Made by a program: the position numbers and the translations under genes
The notes under the pieces: generated by a model
The model's database searches: none
What the model saw: only the letters and a program-made list of their open reading frames with translations
Told to the model about the DNA's origin: nothing
In this document: positions 52,549 to 61,544 of the stretch, piece after piece
Position numbering within the stretch: the first letter of the stretch is position 1
Layout of the letters: each line of letters starts with the position of its first letter
NCBI RefSeq assembly: GCF_965227785.1
Contig: NZ_OZ245785.1
Location: 1,674,001-1,738,000 of the forward strand
Source: Gracilimonas sp965227785
Lineage (GTDB): Bacteria > Bacteroidota > Rhodothermia > Balneolales > Balneolaceae
DNA: 64,000 nt
Direction: 5' to 3'

Positions 52549-53913
52549 ATGTTTAACCGTTCTTATTTACCCATCGCCATCGCTGTTTTCGGCCTGCTTT
52601 TTTCAAGCTGTGACCTTTCGCAAACAAAAGACAAGGATAAAAATGATGCTCCCTTCCCCTGTAAAGATGGAATGGCCATGGATTATGCCTGTGATAATGT
52701 GGACTTATTCGCCCATGTTTCTGTTTTTGAACTCACCGGCCAATCATCCGGGGTTTATTTAAATGATATCTGGGGCTGGACCGATCCCCAAACCGATAAA
52801 GAATATGCGTTAGTTGGTCTTACAAACGGAATGTCTTTTGTTGACATTTCTGATCCGGAGAACCCGATAGTTGTTGGCCGAATGCCGGAGTCGAACCTGA
52901 ATGCAAAGTATAAGTCACTTCCGCTTGATCAATATCCAGCCTGTAACCTCGGACTGGGAACTACAGACCGATCCAAGTCTATCACACAGGGTTCTTCCTG
53001 GCGTGATGTGAAAGTGTATGACAATCATGCCTTTGTAGTAAGTGATGCCCAACCCCATGGAATGCAGGTGCTGGATCTCACCAAGCTTCGCGACTACGAT
53101 GGTTCGCCCATACTGCTCGAGCATGATGCTTTATACGATCAATTCGGACCATCCCACAACATTGTTATAAACGAGCAAACCGGTTTTGCCTATGCCGCCG
53201 GCGTTACACAATCAACAGTATGTGGTAGTCGCGACAGTACGGGCTTACATATGATTGACATTAATGATCCCAAAAACCCAACCTATTCAGGATGCTATAT
53301 CGATACCGAACCCGGCTTTTATCGAGTTGCTCCAGGATACATTCACGATGCCCAGTGTGTGATTTATAACGGACCGGATTCTGAGCATCAGGGAAAAGAA
53401 GTGTGCTTTAACTCAGCCGAAGGGAATGTGGTTATCGCAGATGTCTCTGATAAAGAAAACCCAACTACCATTGGCTTTGAGCGCCAGGCCGATATGCAAT
53501 ATTCTCACCAGGGTTGGCTAACGGAAGATCAATCTTACTTTTTAATGAATGATGAGCTTGATGAGCGAAATCTTGGTCGTGGCACTAAAACATACGTTTG
53601 GGATGTACGTGATCTGGAGAACCCGGAATTTGTGGGCTATTATGAGCATAACACCTTTTCCATAGATCACAACCTGTATATAAAAGACAATTATGCTTAC
53701 GAGACCAATTATAATGCCGGTTTGCAGATTCTTGACCTGTCTGATGTTGAAAACGCCAACCTTGAGCGCGTTGCCTATTTTGACACACAACCGGCCAGCG
53801 ATGCCTCCAACTTTCAGGGAACATGGAGCAACTACCCTTATTTTGAAAGCGGTATGATCGTGTTAAGCGATATCGAGACCGGCTTATTTATCGTTCGTCC
53901 GAATCTGGATTAA
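52549..53913 (+). CDS. LVIVD-repeat / choice-of-anchor B lipoprotein
   Basis: This 454-residue protein has a lipoprotein signal (YLPIAIAVFGLLFSSC, Cys23). The mature part has repeated beta-propeller-like blades with VDISDPENPIVVGRMPE, DINDPKNPTYSGCYID, VADVSDKENPTTIGFER-like and LDLSDVENANLERVAYFD stretches, typical of LVIVD-repeat/choice-of-anchor B proteins. ATG 52549 was chosen because it begins the signal; an earlier in-frame ATG at 52435 would place a second hydrophobic stretch ahead of it. Role is unknown, likely cell-surface. Confidence 0.85.
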   Translation: MFNRSYLPIAIAVFGLLFSSCDLSQTKDKDKNDAPFPCKDGMAMDYACDNVDLFAHVSVFELTGQSSGVYLNDIWGWTDPQTDKEYALVGLTNGMSFVDISDPENPIVVGRMPESNLNAKYKSLPLDQYPACNLGLGTTDRSKSITQGSSWRDVKVYDNHAFVVSDAQPHGMQVLDLTKLRDYDGSPILLEHDALYDQFGPSHNIVINEQTGFAYAAGVTQSTVCGSRDSTGLHMIDINDPKNPTYSGCYIDTEPGFYRVAPGYIHDAQCVIYNGPDSEHQGKEVCFNSAEGNVVIADVSDKENPTTIGFERQADMQYSHQGWLTEDQSYFLMNDELDERNLGRGTKTYVWDVRDLENPEFVGYYEHNTFSIDHNLYIKDNYAYETNYNAGLQILDLSDVENANLERVAYFDTQPASDASNFQGTWSNYPYFESGMIVLSDIETGLFIVRPNLD

Positions 53914-53938
53914 CCGTAAATCAAATTCTTTCAAGCTG

Positions 53939-53964
53939 AAGCCCGAACTCACCTTCGGGCTTTT
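53939..53964 (+). terminator. Terminator after the LVIVD lipoprotein gene
   Basis: AAGCCCGAA (53939-53947) pairs with TTCGGGCTT (53954-53962) around a six-base loop, followed by TTTT. The stem is GC-rich. Confidence 0.9.
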
Positions 53965-54152
53965 CTCTATCTGTATAGAGCTGTTTCGGTTCCACTCATT
54001 CTGCCCCGGGATTGCAGCTATATTAACTGCATGTTACCGAAGTCCCGATTCTTTTGAGATAAGGGGATATTTACGTACATTTAGCACGCTTTTACATATG
54101 GCCGAAAAGGCCGCTCTAATCACAATTACAGCGAAAATCTCAGCGCATATTT

Positions 54153-55379
54153 ATGGATTTATTTGATAAGCTTGAGGGCCGACCAAGTCCTCTTGGCCCA
54201 TTCACCTCGGAAGGATACGGGTACTACACATTCCCAAGACTGGAAGGACCTTTGGGGCCGGAAATGCAATTCAACGGCAAAGACATGGTCGTTTGGAGTA
54301 TTAACGACTACCTCGGCATTGGAAGCAACGAGGAAATTAAAAAAGTGGATACTGAAGCCACTGCAAAATACAGCCTGAGTGCACCAATGGGTGCCCGGCT
54401 AATGACCGGTAACACTACCGAGCATGAAAAACTCGAAGAAGAACTGGCAGCTTTTGTTCATAAAGAATCTGCTCAGCTCCTGAACTATGGATATCAGGGA
54501 ATTATGAGTACCATCCACTCTCTGGTTGACCGTAACGACTTTCTCATTTACGATGAACTTAGCCACGCTTGTATTGTAGATGGAAAGCAGCTTTCTATGG
54601 CCGACAAATCTGTGTTTAAACACAACGACATTGAAAGCTTCAAAAAGCAGCTTTACCGTGCCGACAAAAAACGTAAAGAGAATTCTTCAATTCTCGTTGT
54701 TACTGAGGGTGTATTTGGCATGACCGGCGACCTCGGTATTCTTAAAGAAATTATTGAACTCAAAAAAGAAGTTCCTTTCCGCCTGTTGGTGGATGATGCT
54801 CATGGAATTGGCACTATGGGTGAAGATGGTTCCGGTACCGGAACTCACCTTGGCGTTCAGGATGGAATCGACGTGTACTTTGGTACCTTCGCTAAATCAT
54901 TTGCCCTGATCGGAGCTTTCATTGCTTCTGAACCCCGAGTTATTGAATTCCTGAAAGCCAACTCACGCAGTCAGGTGTTCGCGAAATCACTCCCACTGCC
55001 TATGGCTGTTACTGCACGTAAGCGCCTGCAGATGATTAAGGATCATCCTGAGTGGAGAGAAAAACTCTGGAATAATACACTTAAGCTTCGCGAAGGACTT
55101 CGTGATCTGGGATATACGGTGTTGCCATCAGAAAGTCCGGTAACTCCGGTTCTGACCAAAGGAAGCACCGACCTCTGCCAGGATATTATGCGTAAGCTTC
55201 GTGAAGAGCATGGCGTATTTGTAAGTGGTGTTGCTTATCCGGTAGTTCCAAAAGGAACCGTACTGATTCGCCTCATCCCTACCGCTGCTCATAACGATGC
55301 ACACATCGAGAAAACTCTTAAAGCCTTTGGCGCTATCAAAGAGTTTGTATTCGAAGCCGCTGAAAAGCTTAGTGCATAA
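54153..55379 (+). CDS. Alpha-oxoamine synthase, serine palmitoyltransferase-like
   Basis: This 408-residue PLP enzyme has SINDYLGIGSNEEIKK near 50, the SAPMGARLMTGNT segment, the LLVDDAHGIGTMGEDGSGTG block and the PLP lysine in GTFAKSFALIGAFIAS (Lys248). The TFAKSFAL context resembles serine palmitoyltransferases of sphingolipid-making Bacteroidota more than KBL or BioF, but the reaction (Ser plus palmitoyl-CoA versus Gly plus acetyl-CoA) cannot be decided by eye. It is a single-gene unit between two terminators. Confidence 0.82.
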   Translation: MDLFDKLEGRPSPLGPFTSEGYGYYTFPRLEGPLGPEMQFNGKDMVVWSINDYLGIGSNEEIKKVDTEATAKYSLSAPMGARLMTGNTTEHEKLEEELAAFVHKESAQLLNYGYQGIMSTIHSLVDRNDFLIYDELSHACIVDGKQLSMADKSVFKHNDIESFKKQLYRADKKRKENSSILVVTEGVFGMTGDLGILKEIIELKKEVPFRLLVDDAHGIGTMGEDGSGTGTHLGVQDGIDVYFGTFAKSFALIGAFIASEPRVIEFLKANSRSQVFAKSLPLPMAVTARKRLQMIKDHPEWREKLWNNTLKLREGLRDLGYTVLPSESPVTPVLTKGSTDLCQDIMRKLREEHGVFVSGVAYPVVPKGTVLIRLIPTAAHNDAHIEKTLKAFGAIKEFVFEAAEKLSA

Positions 55380-55402
55380 TTAAAGCAACCTTTTATTGTA
55401 AG

Positions 55403-55434
55403 GCCCGCTTGTTCACTCAAGCGGGCTTTTTTTT
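55403..55434 (+). terminator. Terminator after the oxoamine synthase gene
   Basis: GCCCGCTTG (55403-55411) pairs with CAAGCGGGC (55418-55426), with a six-base loop and a run of eight T. A classic intrinsic terminator. Confidence 0.95.
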
Positions 55435-55717
55435 GATATTATCCCACTTTTTTGTCCAAAATAGCACAGGATTAAACTAAAAGCACTTAACAACGTTTGC
55501 ATATCCGCATATGCACACTTGCCCAAAAGGTTTACCCGGGTTGCTAATCACCTCTTGTCCAAGCCGACGCTTGAACCTGAACCAAAGATTAAAAAATCGG
55601 TTTGGGTTAGCAGATACCGTCATCAGATATAGCTCTATTTCGCAATAGGAGGGGTTTATATGTACACAAAAACTTATTTACATATATGCATATACGCATA
55701 AACAACCTGAGCACGCA
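55435..55717. other. Intergenic stretch with GCATAT repeats and no long gene
   Basis: After the terminator at 55403-55434 nothing is coded up to birA except one very short reading frame. GCATATCCGCATATGCAC (near 55499) and GCATATACGCATAA (near 55688) are imperfect relatives about 190 bases apart. The first is nearly palindromic (TGCATAT...ATATGCA). These could be protein-binding sites or decayed repeats. Confidence 0.4.
55660..55701 (+). CDS. Possible 13-residue micro-ORF with strong SD
   Basis: ATG at 55660 reads MYTKTYLHICIYA then TAA at 55699-55701. AGGAGGGG lies 5-12 bases upstream (55647-55654), an unusually strong Shine-Dalgarno for this window, where most genes have weak ones. Its last codons fall inside the GCATATACGCATAA repeat. 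It may be a leader or chance; no known peptide is recognised. Confidence 0.25.
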   Translation: MYTKTYLHICIYA

Positions 55718-56515
55718 CTAAGTAGCCTGAACCCGAACTTGCTCGTGAGAAAAGGTTCGGATATCAAAATCTTTATTGAGTGCGATAAGTGAGCCTGATT
55801 CATTCACTCCGAGAAACTTGAATTCTCCATCCAACTGCTCGTCATTTACTTTCAGCCGGGTCCATTCCCCAAAGCCGATCAATGCTTTATTTATCTGCTT
55901 TACCAAGTCGGCATTAAACTGATTCCATAACCGGTAGTGATATTCAATTCTTTGTAAGATATCGGCTAACAGCTTTTCTCTTACGAATTCTTTGCCACAT
56001 TCCTTTTTTAAAGAAGTGGCTTTATCTGAAAGCTCTCCTTCAAACCTGTTTTGATTTACATTCAAACCAATTCCAATCACCACGCGCTCCAGCTTATTTC
56101 CGGAGAATTGAGTCTCTGTAAGAATGCCGCATAGTTTTTTGCCCTTACATAAAACGTCATTTGGCCATTTCAGTCTGGCTTCAGCATCGGCACAGGAGTA
56201 CACGGTTTCAGAAACTGCCAAAGCACAGGCCAGGGTCAGCAACGTAAACCGTTCCGCTTTTTGAGGTTCAAAAACCAAACTAAACGTCAGATTTTTTCCA
56301 GATTCCGCCTTCCACACGCGATCGTATTGCCCCCTTCCGCCGGTCTGGTCATCCGTTAATACAAGTGCACCATGTTGGGTGCCCTCCCCATTCAGCTGCT
56401 TGGCATAGGAATTAGTGGAAGGCAATTCCTCAAAAAAATAAAAGCTACGCCCCAGCCAGGACGTAGCCAAGTGGTTCTCAAAAAGTTCAGAATCGAACAA
56501 AATCCAATCTCGCAT
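55718..56515 (-). CDS. birA: Biotin--[acetyl-CoA-carboxylase] ligase
   Basis: The 265-residue protein has YFFEELPSTNSYAKQLNGEG near residue 27, the biotinyl-AMP loop DDQTGGRGQYDRVWKAESGK near 55, LKWPNDVLCKGKKLCGILTE near 115, and GIGLNVNQNRF near 150. It attaches biotin to the carboxylase carrier protein. It lacks an N-terminal DNA-binding domain (class I, monofunctional). It is convergent with a terminator region and about 310 bases from secA, which runs in the opposite direction. Confidence 0.94.
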   Translation of the reverse strand: MRDWILFDSELFENHLATSWLGRSFYFFEELPSTNSYAKQLNGEGTQHGALVLTDDQTGGRGQYDRVWKAESGKNLTFSLVFEPQKAERFTLLTLACALAVSETVYSCADAEARLKWPNDVLCKGKKLCGILTETQFSGNKLERVVIGIGLNVNQNRFEGELSDKATSLKKECGKEFVREKLLADILQRIEYHYRLWNQFNADLVKQINKALIGFGEWTRLKVNDEQLDGEFKFLGVNESGSLIALNKDFDIRTFSHEQVRVQAT

Positions 56516-56518
56516 TAG

Positions 56519-56665
56519 TTAGTGATGTCTCGGCCCCGAAAGGATAAAGTAAAATAAACCCGGTAATGTTCCAGAAATAAAATTGACACCGAGAAGAACT
56601 AAAATGCATGTGATTCTCCCTGTTAATTTTGGAAATATGATATCATGTAATGGTTCAGTGCACAC
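56519..56665 (-). CDS. Possible small two-helix membrane protein lacking ATG
   Basis: A reading frame on the minus strand ends three bases before the birA ATG. It contains CILVLLGVNFISGTLPGLF and YFILSGPRHH, which reads like the last helix-turn-helix of a YqaE/Pmp3-type small hydrophobic protein (about 48 residues from GTG 56665, or 51 from TTG 56674). The frame has no ATG, which argues for a degraded or wrongly framed remnant, or for a non-ATG start. Spacing to birA is operon-like. Confidence 0.3.
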   Translation of the reverse strand: MCTEPLHDIIFPKLTGRITCILVLLGVNFISGTLPGLFYFILSGPRHH

Positions 56666-56829
56666 TATACCCAACCAGACCCAGGTTAGTATAACTGAAT
56701 AGTTCTGCCAAAATAAATTATGGCAGGATATTTGTAATCATTAACGTGCAAACAGTTGAACCGCCCTTTATATAAGGTTAACTTCAACCTGATTAACAAA
56801 AATATTCGCAGAGTACGAGTAACCCCATT

Positions 56830-59800
56830 ATGGATATATTAGATAAAGTTGGTAAGGTTATTACCAAAGTCTTTGGTTCCAAGAGTGAGAAGGACATTAA
56901 GAAAATTCAGCCTATCGTAGATGAAATCAAGAGCTACGAAGAGCAGATGAAGCAGCTCAGCGATGATGAGCTTAAGGCCAAAACCGAAGAGTTTAAACAG
57001 AAGATCAAGGATGCTACCGCCGAGACGGTTGCCGAGATTCAGGAGATTAAAAAGCATCTGGATGATATTGAGAATATAGGTCCGGGCGAGCACCGTGAAA
57101 TGGCCGAGCACCTGGAAGAGCTGGAGCAACAGGAACTGGACATTATTGAAGAGGTTTTGGATGACATTTTGCCTGAAGCCTTTGCCGTACTTAAAGATAC
57201 CTGCCGACGATTTGTCGGAAAGTCCTGGAAAGTAGGTGGTAATGAAACCACCTGGGAAATGATTCCTTACGATGTGCAACTTATTGGTGCCATTGTACTG
57301 CATCAGGGGCGTATTGCTGAGATGAAAACCGGTGAAGGTAAAACACTGGTTGCCATTTTTCCGGCTTATCTGAATGCATTGGCCGGAAAAGGCGTGCACG
57401 TGGTCACGGTAAACAACTATCTGGCTATGCGTGATGCCGAATGGAATGAGCCGATCTTTAACTTCCACGGACTGGAAGTGGATTGTGTGGACCGTTATCA
57501 ACCCAGCACGGAGCCTCGAAGAAAAGCTTACAAAGCGGATATCACCTATGGAACCAACAACGAATTTGGCTTCGACTACCTCCGCGATAACATGGTGGTT
57601 GAACAACAACAATTGGTTCAGCGCGAACACCACTACACCATTATTGATGAGGTTGACTCTATCCTGATTGATGAGGCGCGAACTCCGCTTATTATTTCGG
57701 GACCGGTTCCTCAGGACAATAAATCCGGGAAGTATGTGGAAATGAAGCCACGGGTAGAATCGCTGGTTAATGCGCAGAAGAAACTCGTTGCCAACCTGGT
57801 GAAAGAAGGAAAAGAACTGCTGGATGAAGGCGACGAAGAAAAAGCCGGACTTGCCCTGTTCCGAGCCGTTCGCGGATTCCCGAAAAACTCTCAGCTCCGT
57901 AAGTTGCAGCAGGATCCTAAAATCCAGAAGCTGATTCAGAGCACCGAGTCTTTTTACCTGCAGGATAATGCCAAGAACATGCCTGTGGTGGATGAGTACT
58001 TGTTCTATGCGGTAGATCCCAAGATGAATTCCATTGAAATGACGGAAAAGGGCCGTGAGTTCATCACCAAAAAAGGAGAAGACGAAGACTTTTTCGTAAT
58101 TCCGGATTTAGGAGAAGAAACAGCCATTATTGAGAAAGAGATTGAAGAGCTGGAAGAACAAAAGCTGACTGATGTCAAAACCAATGATGAGTTCAGCGAT
58201 GAATATAAAGAGAAGAAATTAGCTGAAGCTAAGCAGGAAGTGCGGCAGGAACGCGAACGGAAATTCAACGAACTGCACCGCTTGTTTGCCGAGCGTGGAG
58301 ACCGCATTCACACCGTAAACCAGCTACTGAAAGCGTACACCAACTTTGAGCGCGAAGAAGAATACATCGTTCAGGATGGCAAAGTAAACATCGTAGATGA
58401 ACACACCGGTCGTGTACTTTCCGGTCGTCGTTATTCCGATGGCCTACACCAGGCGATTGAGGCTAAAGAGGAAGTAAAGGTAGAAGCTTCCACTCAAACC
58501 TATGCCACCATTACCCTTCAGAATTATTTCCGTATGTATAACAAACTGGCCGGTATGACGGGTACAGCAGAGACGGAAGAAGGTGAGTTTAACGAGATTT
58601 ATGAACTCGATGTAGTTGTGATCCCCACCAACAAACCCATTGCCCGGGATGACAAAGAAGACCTTGTATTTAAAACCAAGCGGGAGAAGTTTAACGCTTC
58701 GGTCGAAAAAATTCGTGAGTATCACGAAAAAGGTCAGCCGGTATTGGTGGGTACTACCAGCGTAGATGTATCTGAAAAGCTGAGCCGTATGCTTCAGCGC
58801 GCAGGCATTCCCCATAATGTACTGAACGCCAAGCAACATGCCCAAGAAAGTGAAATTGTAAAGCAAGCCGGTGAAATTGGAGCCGTAACCGTGGCTACCA
58901 ACATGGCCGGTCGTGGTACTGATATCAAGCTGGCTAAAGGCGTCAAAGAGAAAGGCGGACTGGCCATTTTAGGAACCGAACGCCATGAATCGCGCCGTAT
59001 CGACTTGCAGCTTCGTGGGCGTGCCGGTCGTCAGGGAGATCCGGGCGAGTCACAGTTTTATGTATCGCTGGAAGATGACCTGATGGCGCTGTTTATGAGC
59101 GATCGGGTAGCCAACGTGATGGATAAACTCAGCTTTGAAGAAGGTGAAGTAATTACTCACCCATGGATCACCAAATCGCTGGAGCGAGCTCAGAGTAAAG
59201 TGGAGCAGAACAACTTCAGCATTCGTAAGCGACAGCTGGAATATGATGACGTACTGAACAATCAACGAAACGTGATTTATGCCCGAAGAAAGCACGCGCT
59301 TTCCGGAGATCAGCTGCGAACGGATATCATGGATATGCTGGACGATTTAATCGAATCGATGGTGGAAGAACACGTCGCTGCCGGAGACTATGACGGACTC
59401 CATGAATCAGTTTTACGTCACCTTGCCGTTGATGTGGACTACGACCGGGAGAAATGGTTCAATATGAACGAGCGGGACCTTGCCGATCACATCATCGACA
59501 AAGCCATTCAAGCTTATCGCAAGAAAGAAGAGCGGATGGCCAAGCCTCTGTATGAGGTGATGAAGAGAATTACGGAAGCCAATCCGGAAAATCGCCCTGA
59601 TAAAGTTCAGGTTATTTTCACGGATGGTATTCGCCGAATGCGCATTGTTGTGGATGTGGAATCAGCTCTTGAAAATGAGGGACGTGAAGTTGCCCGCTCC
59701 CTAGAGAAGAGTGCCATTCTTTCTATCATTGATCAAAAATGGATGGAGCACCTGCGTGAGCTGGATTCCGTGAAAGAGGGTATCGGATTGCGTTCATTTG

Positions 59801-60225
59801 CACAGAAAGATCCACTACTTGAGTATAAGCGTGAAGCTTTTGACATGTTCAAGATGCTCCTTGATGATATCAATCAGGAAGCTATTTCATTGATCTGGAA
59901 AGCCGTACCTGAAGTGCAGGCCGAGGATTCCAAACTGGAGAAAGCGCAGAAACAGAAATCTCGTTTCGACACTTCTTCGATGGAAACCCAACATGCCGAC
60001 TCCACCGGCATGGGACTTAAAGCACCGGCCCAGCCCCAACAAAATGGCGGACAAAAGCCACAAGGTGGTAATGCTAAACGGCAGCCTGTTGAAGTTGCTG
60101 ATGAGCCCGGCCGTAATGATTATGTAACCGTCCAGAATATGAACACCGGCGAGACCAAAGAGATTAAATGGAAATACGCTAAACGAATGGTGGATGATGA
60201 AGGCTGGGTTGTGGTAGAGAAATAA
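56830..60225 (+). CDS. secA: Preprotein translocase ATPase SecA (long form)
   Basis: The 1131-residue protein carries Walker A MKTGEGKTLVA near residue 165, DEVDSILIDEARTPLIISG (Walker B and following), TGTAETEEGEF and the helicase motif VATNMAGRGTDIKLA near 700, then RGRAGRQGDPGESQFY. About 150-200 extra residues versus Escherichia coli include an insertion around 290-470. The C-terminus lacks the zinc-binding CxCxxxxxC tail and ends KYAKRMVDDEGWVVVEK. It powers protein export with SecYEG; secE is at 1364-1549. Confidence 0.98.
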   Translation: MDILDKVGKVITKVFGSKSEKDIKKIQPIVDEIKSYEEQMKQLSDDELKAKTEEFKQKIKDATAETVAEIQEIKKHLDDIENIGPGEHREMAEHLEELEQQELDIIEEVLDDILPEAFAVLKDTCRRFVGKSWKVGGNETTWEMIPYDVQLIGAIVLHQGRIAEMKTGEGKTLVAIFPAYLNALAGKGVHVVTVNNYLAMRDAEWNEPIFNFHGLEVDCVDRYQPSTEPRRKAYKADITYGTNNEFGFDYLRDNMVVEQQQLVQREHHYTIIDEVDSILIDEARTPLIISGPVPQDNKSGKYVEMKPRVESLVNAQKKLVANLVKEGKELLDEGDEEKAGLALFRAVRGFPKNSQLRKLQQDPKIQKLIQSTESFYLQDNAKNMPVVDEYLFYAVDPKMNSIEMTEKGREFITKKGEDEDFFVIPDLGEETAIIEKEIEELEEQKLTDVKTNDEFSDEYKEKKLAEAKQEVRQERERKFNELHRLFAERGDRIHTVNQLLKAYTNFEREEEYIVQDGKVNIVDEHTGRVLSGRRYSDGLHQAIEAKEEVKVEASTQTYATITLQNYFRMYNKLAGMTGTAETEEGEFNEIYELDVVVIPTNKPIARDDKEDLVFKTKREKFNASVEKIREYHEKGQPVLVGTTSVDVSEKLSRMLQRAGIPHNVLNAKQHAQESEIVKQAGEIGAVTVATNMAGRGTDIKLAKGVKEKGGLAILGTERHESRRIDLQLRGRAGRQGDPGESQFYVSLEDDLMALFMSDRVANVMDKLSFEEGEVITHPWITKSLERAQSKVEQNNFSIRKRQLEYDDVLNNQRNVIYARRKHALSGDQLRTDIMDMLDDLIESMVEEHVAAGDYDGLHESVLRHLAVDVDYDREKWFNMNERDLADHIIDKAIQAYRKKEERMAKPLYEVMKRITEANPENRPDKVQVIFTDGIRRMRIVVDVESALENEGREVARSLEKSAILSIIDQKWMEHLRELDSVKEGIGLRSFAQKDPLLEYKREAFDMFKMLLDDINQEAISLIWKAVPEVQAEDSKLEKAQKQKSRFDTSSMETQHADSTGMGLKAPAQPQQNGGQKPQGGNAKRQPVEVADEPGRNDYVTVQNMNTGETKEIKWKYAKRMVDDEGWVVVEK

Positions 60226-60249
60226 TTCCATCAATCTTCATTGCAAATA

Positions 60250-60287
60250 ACATAGTAGAGTCACAAGATTTTGTGACTCTACTATGT
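60250..60287. repeat. Hairpin repeat, perfect 17-base stem
   Basis: ACATAGTAGAGTCACAA (60250-60266) pairs perfectly with TTGTGACTCTACTATGT (60271-60287) around GATT. It is the second copy of the family at 40866-40899: both share GTAGAG-ACAAG-TTTTGTG-CTCTAC. It follows secA; a T-run begins only about 10 bases later, so termination is possible but not certain. Confidence 0.85.
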
Positions 60288-60339
60288 ACCTAATCATTTT
60301 TTCGCTATGTTTGTCCCGAATTAATTAAACATTGGAACT

Positions 60340-61101
60340 GTGGAAGTATTAGGGATCGACATAGGCAGCTATGGTATCAAAGGTGCCATCGTGGATACAG
60401 ACAAAGGAGAGATTGTATCCAAGAAGCGTACAACCGATAAAATTGACGACACCCGTCCGCATAAACTCATTTCAAAGCTGCATAAGGTTGTTAAGAAATT
60501 TGATTGGGATGGACCTATCGGGTGTGCCTTCCCGGCCGCAACCAGCAAAGGAATCGTACTCTCTACAACACGTATGGATCAGGGCTGGGTGGATGCTGAT
60601 GCCGATCATCTATTTACTGAAATTACCGGCTGCAATGTCAGTGTAATTAACGACACCGATGCTGTTGGGTTGGCAGAAATGAAATTCGGCGTGGGGAAAG
60701 AACAGCGCGGTACCGTAATTGTGTTAACGGTAGGTACCGGCATCGGCTCATCGCTATTCGTGGATGGTACTTTGGTACCCAATACCGAATTGGGACAGAT
60801 TGAAATAAAGGGAATAAGTATAGAAGAAAGGGCTTCGAACCGGGTTCGGAAAGAAGAAGGCATTCGGAAGAAAACCTGGGGAAAAAGACTGCAGTTGGTC
60901 CTGGAGCAGTATGAGAAACTCTTTCATCCTGATCTCTTTATTCTTGGTGGTCAGCTTTCCAAAAAAGCCGATAAAACCTTTCCCTACATCAAGATAAAGA
61001 CCAAGTTTAAGGCAGCCAGTCTGTTAAATAATGCAAGTATTGTTGGCGCAGCTTATTACGCGGCCTCGGTTCAGCTTAAGAATAAAGAATTTTACCGTTA
61101 A
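60340..61101 (+). CDS. ppgK: Polyphosphate glucokinase / ROK-family glucokinase
   Basis: The 253-residue kinase has VLGIDIGSYGIKGAIVDTD at the start, the VLTVGTGIGSSLFVDGTLVP motif near 130, NTELGQIEIKG, and the C-terminal HPDLFILGGQLSKKADKTF. This arrangement, without the ROK zinc finger CxCG, fits PpgK, which uses polyphosphate (and ATP) to phosphorylate glucose. Start GTG 60340. The hairpin repeat between it and secA suggests separate control. Confidence 0.88.
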   Translation: MEVLGIDIGSYGIKGAIVDTDKGEIVSKKRTTDKIDDTRPHKLISKLHKVVKKFDWDGPIGCAFPAATSKGIVLSTTRMDQGWVDADADHLFTEITGCNVSVINDTDAVGLAEMKFGVGKEQRGTVIVLTVGTGIGSSLFVDGTLVPNTELGQIEIKGISIEERASNRVRKEEGIRKKTWGKRLQLVLEQYEKLFHPDLFILGGQLSKKADKTFPYIKIKTKFKAASLLNNASIVGAAYYAASVQLKNKEFYR

Positions 61102-61104
61102 GCT

Positions 61105-61482
61105 TTATTCATTGGAATGAAGGGCAATTCGGTTTCCTTCACTATCCAAAATAACGGCCATGTAGCCATTATCTTCGGTTATAAGTCTTTTCGGAATCAT
61201 CACTTTTCCACCCGCTTCTTCCACATGATCAAGAACGAACTGAAGATTCGGATTTGCATTCAGGTACAATAGCGGGCCATGACTTTCACTCGGATAATAC
61301 CACTCCTTATTCTCGATGATCGTGCCACCAACGGTTCCTGTAGTAGCGGGGAAAAGTGCCATACGTAAACCATCTCCTATATCAAGTTCCGGCATTTCAA
61401 AATCAAAAATGGTTTCATAGAATTTCTTGGCTCTGTCAATATCGTTGGCCGGTATTTCGAACCAGTTTATCGCATTGTTCAT
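61105..61482 (-). CDS. VOC/glyoxalase-fold protein
   Basis: This 125-residue single-domain protein starts INWFEIPANDIDRAKKFYETI and has LYLNANPNLQFVLDHVEEAG and the end MAVILDSEGNRIALHSNE, the standard pattern of small VOC proteins with unknown substrate. It lies 62 bases downstream of the MarR gene in the same direction, so it may be in its regulon. Confidence 0.82.
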   Translation of the reverse strand: MNNAINWFEIPANDIDRAKKFYETIFDFEMPELDIGDGLRMALFPATTGTVGGTIIENKEWYYPSESHGPLLYLNANPNLQFVLDHVEEAGGKVMIPKRLITEDNGYMAVILDSEGNRIALHSNE

Positions 61483-61544
61483 GTACTATTTCCTTGCCTA
61501 AGTTTTAAAATAATGACCGATAGTACATGATGGAGAAGTCAAAT

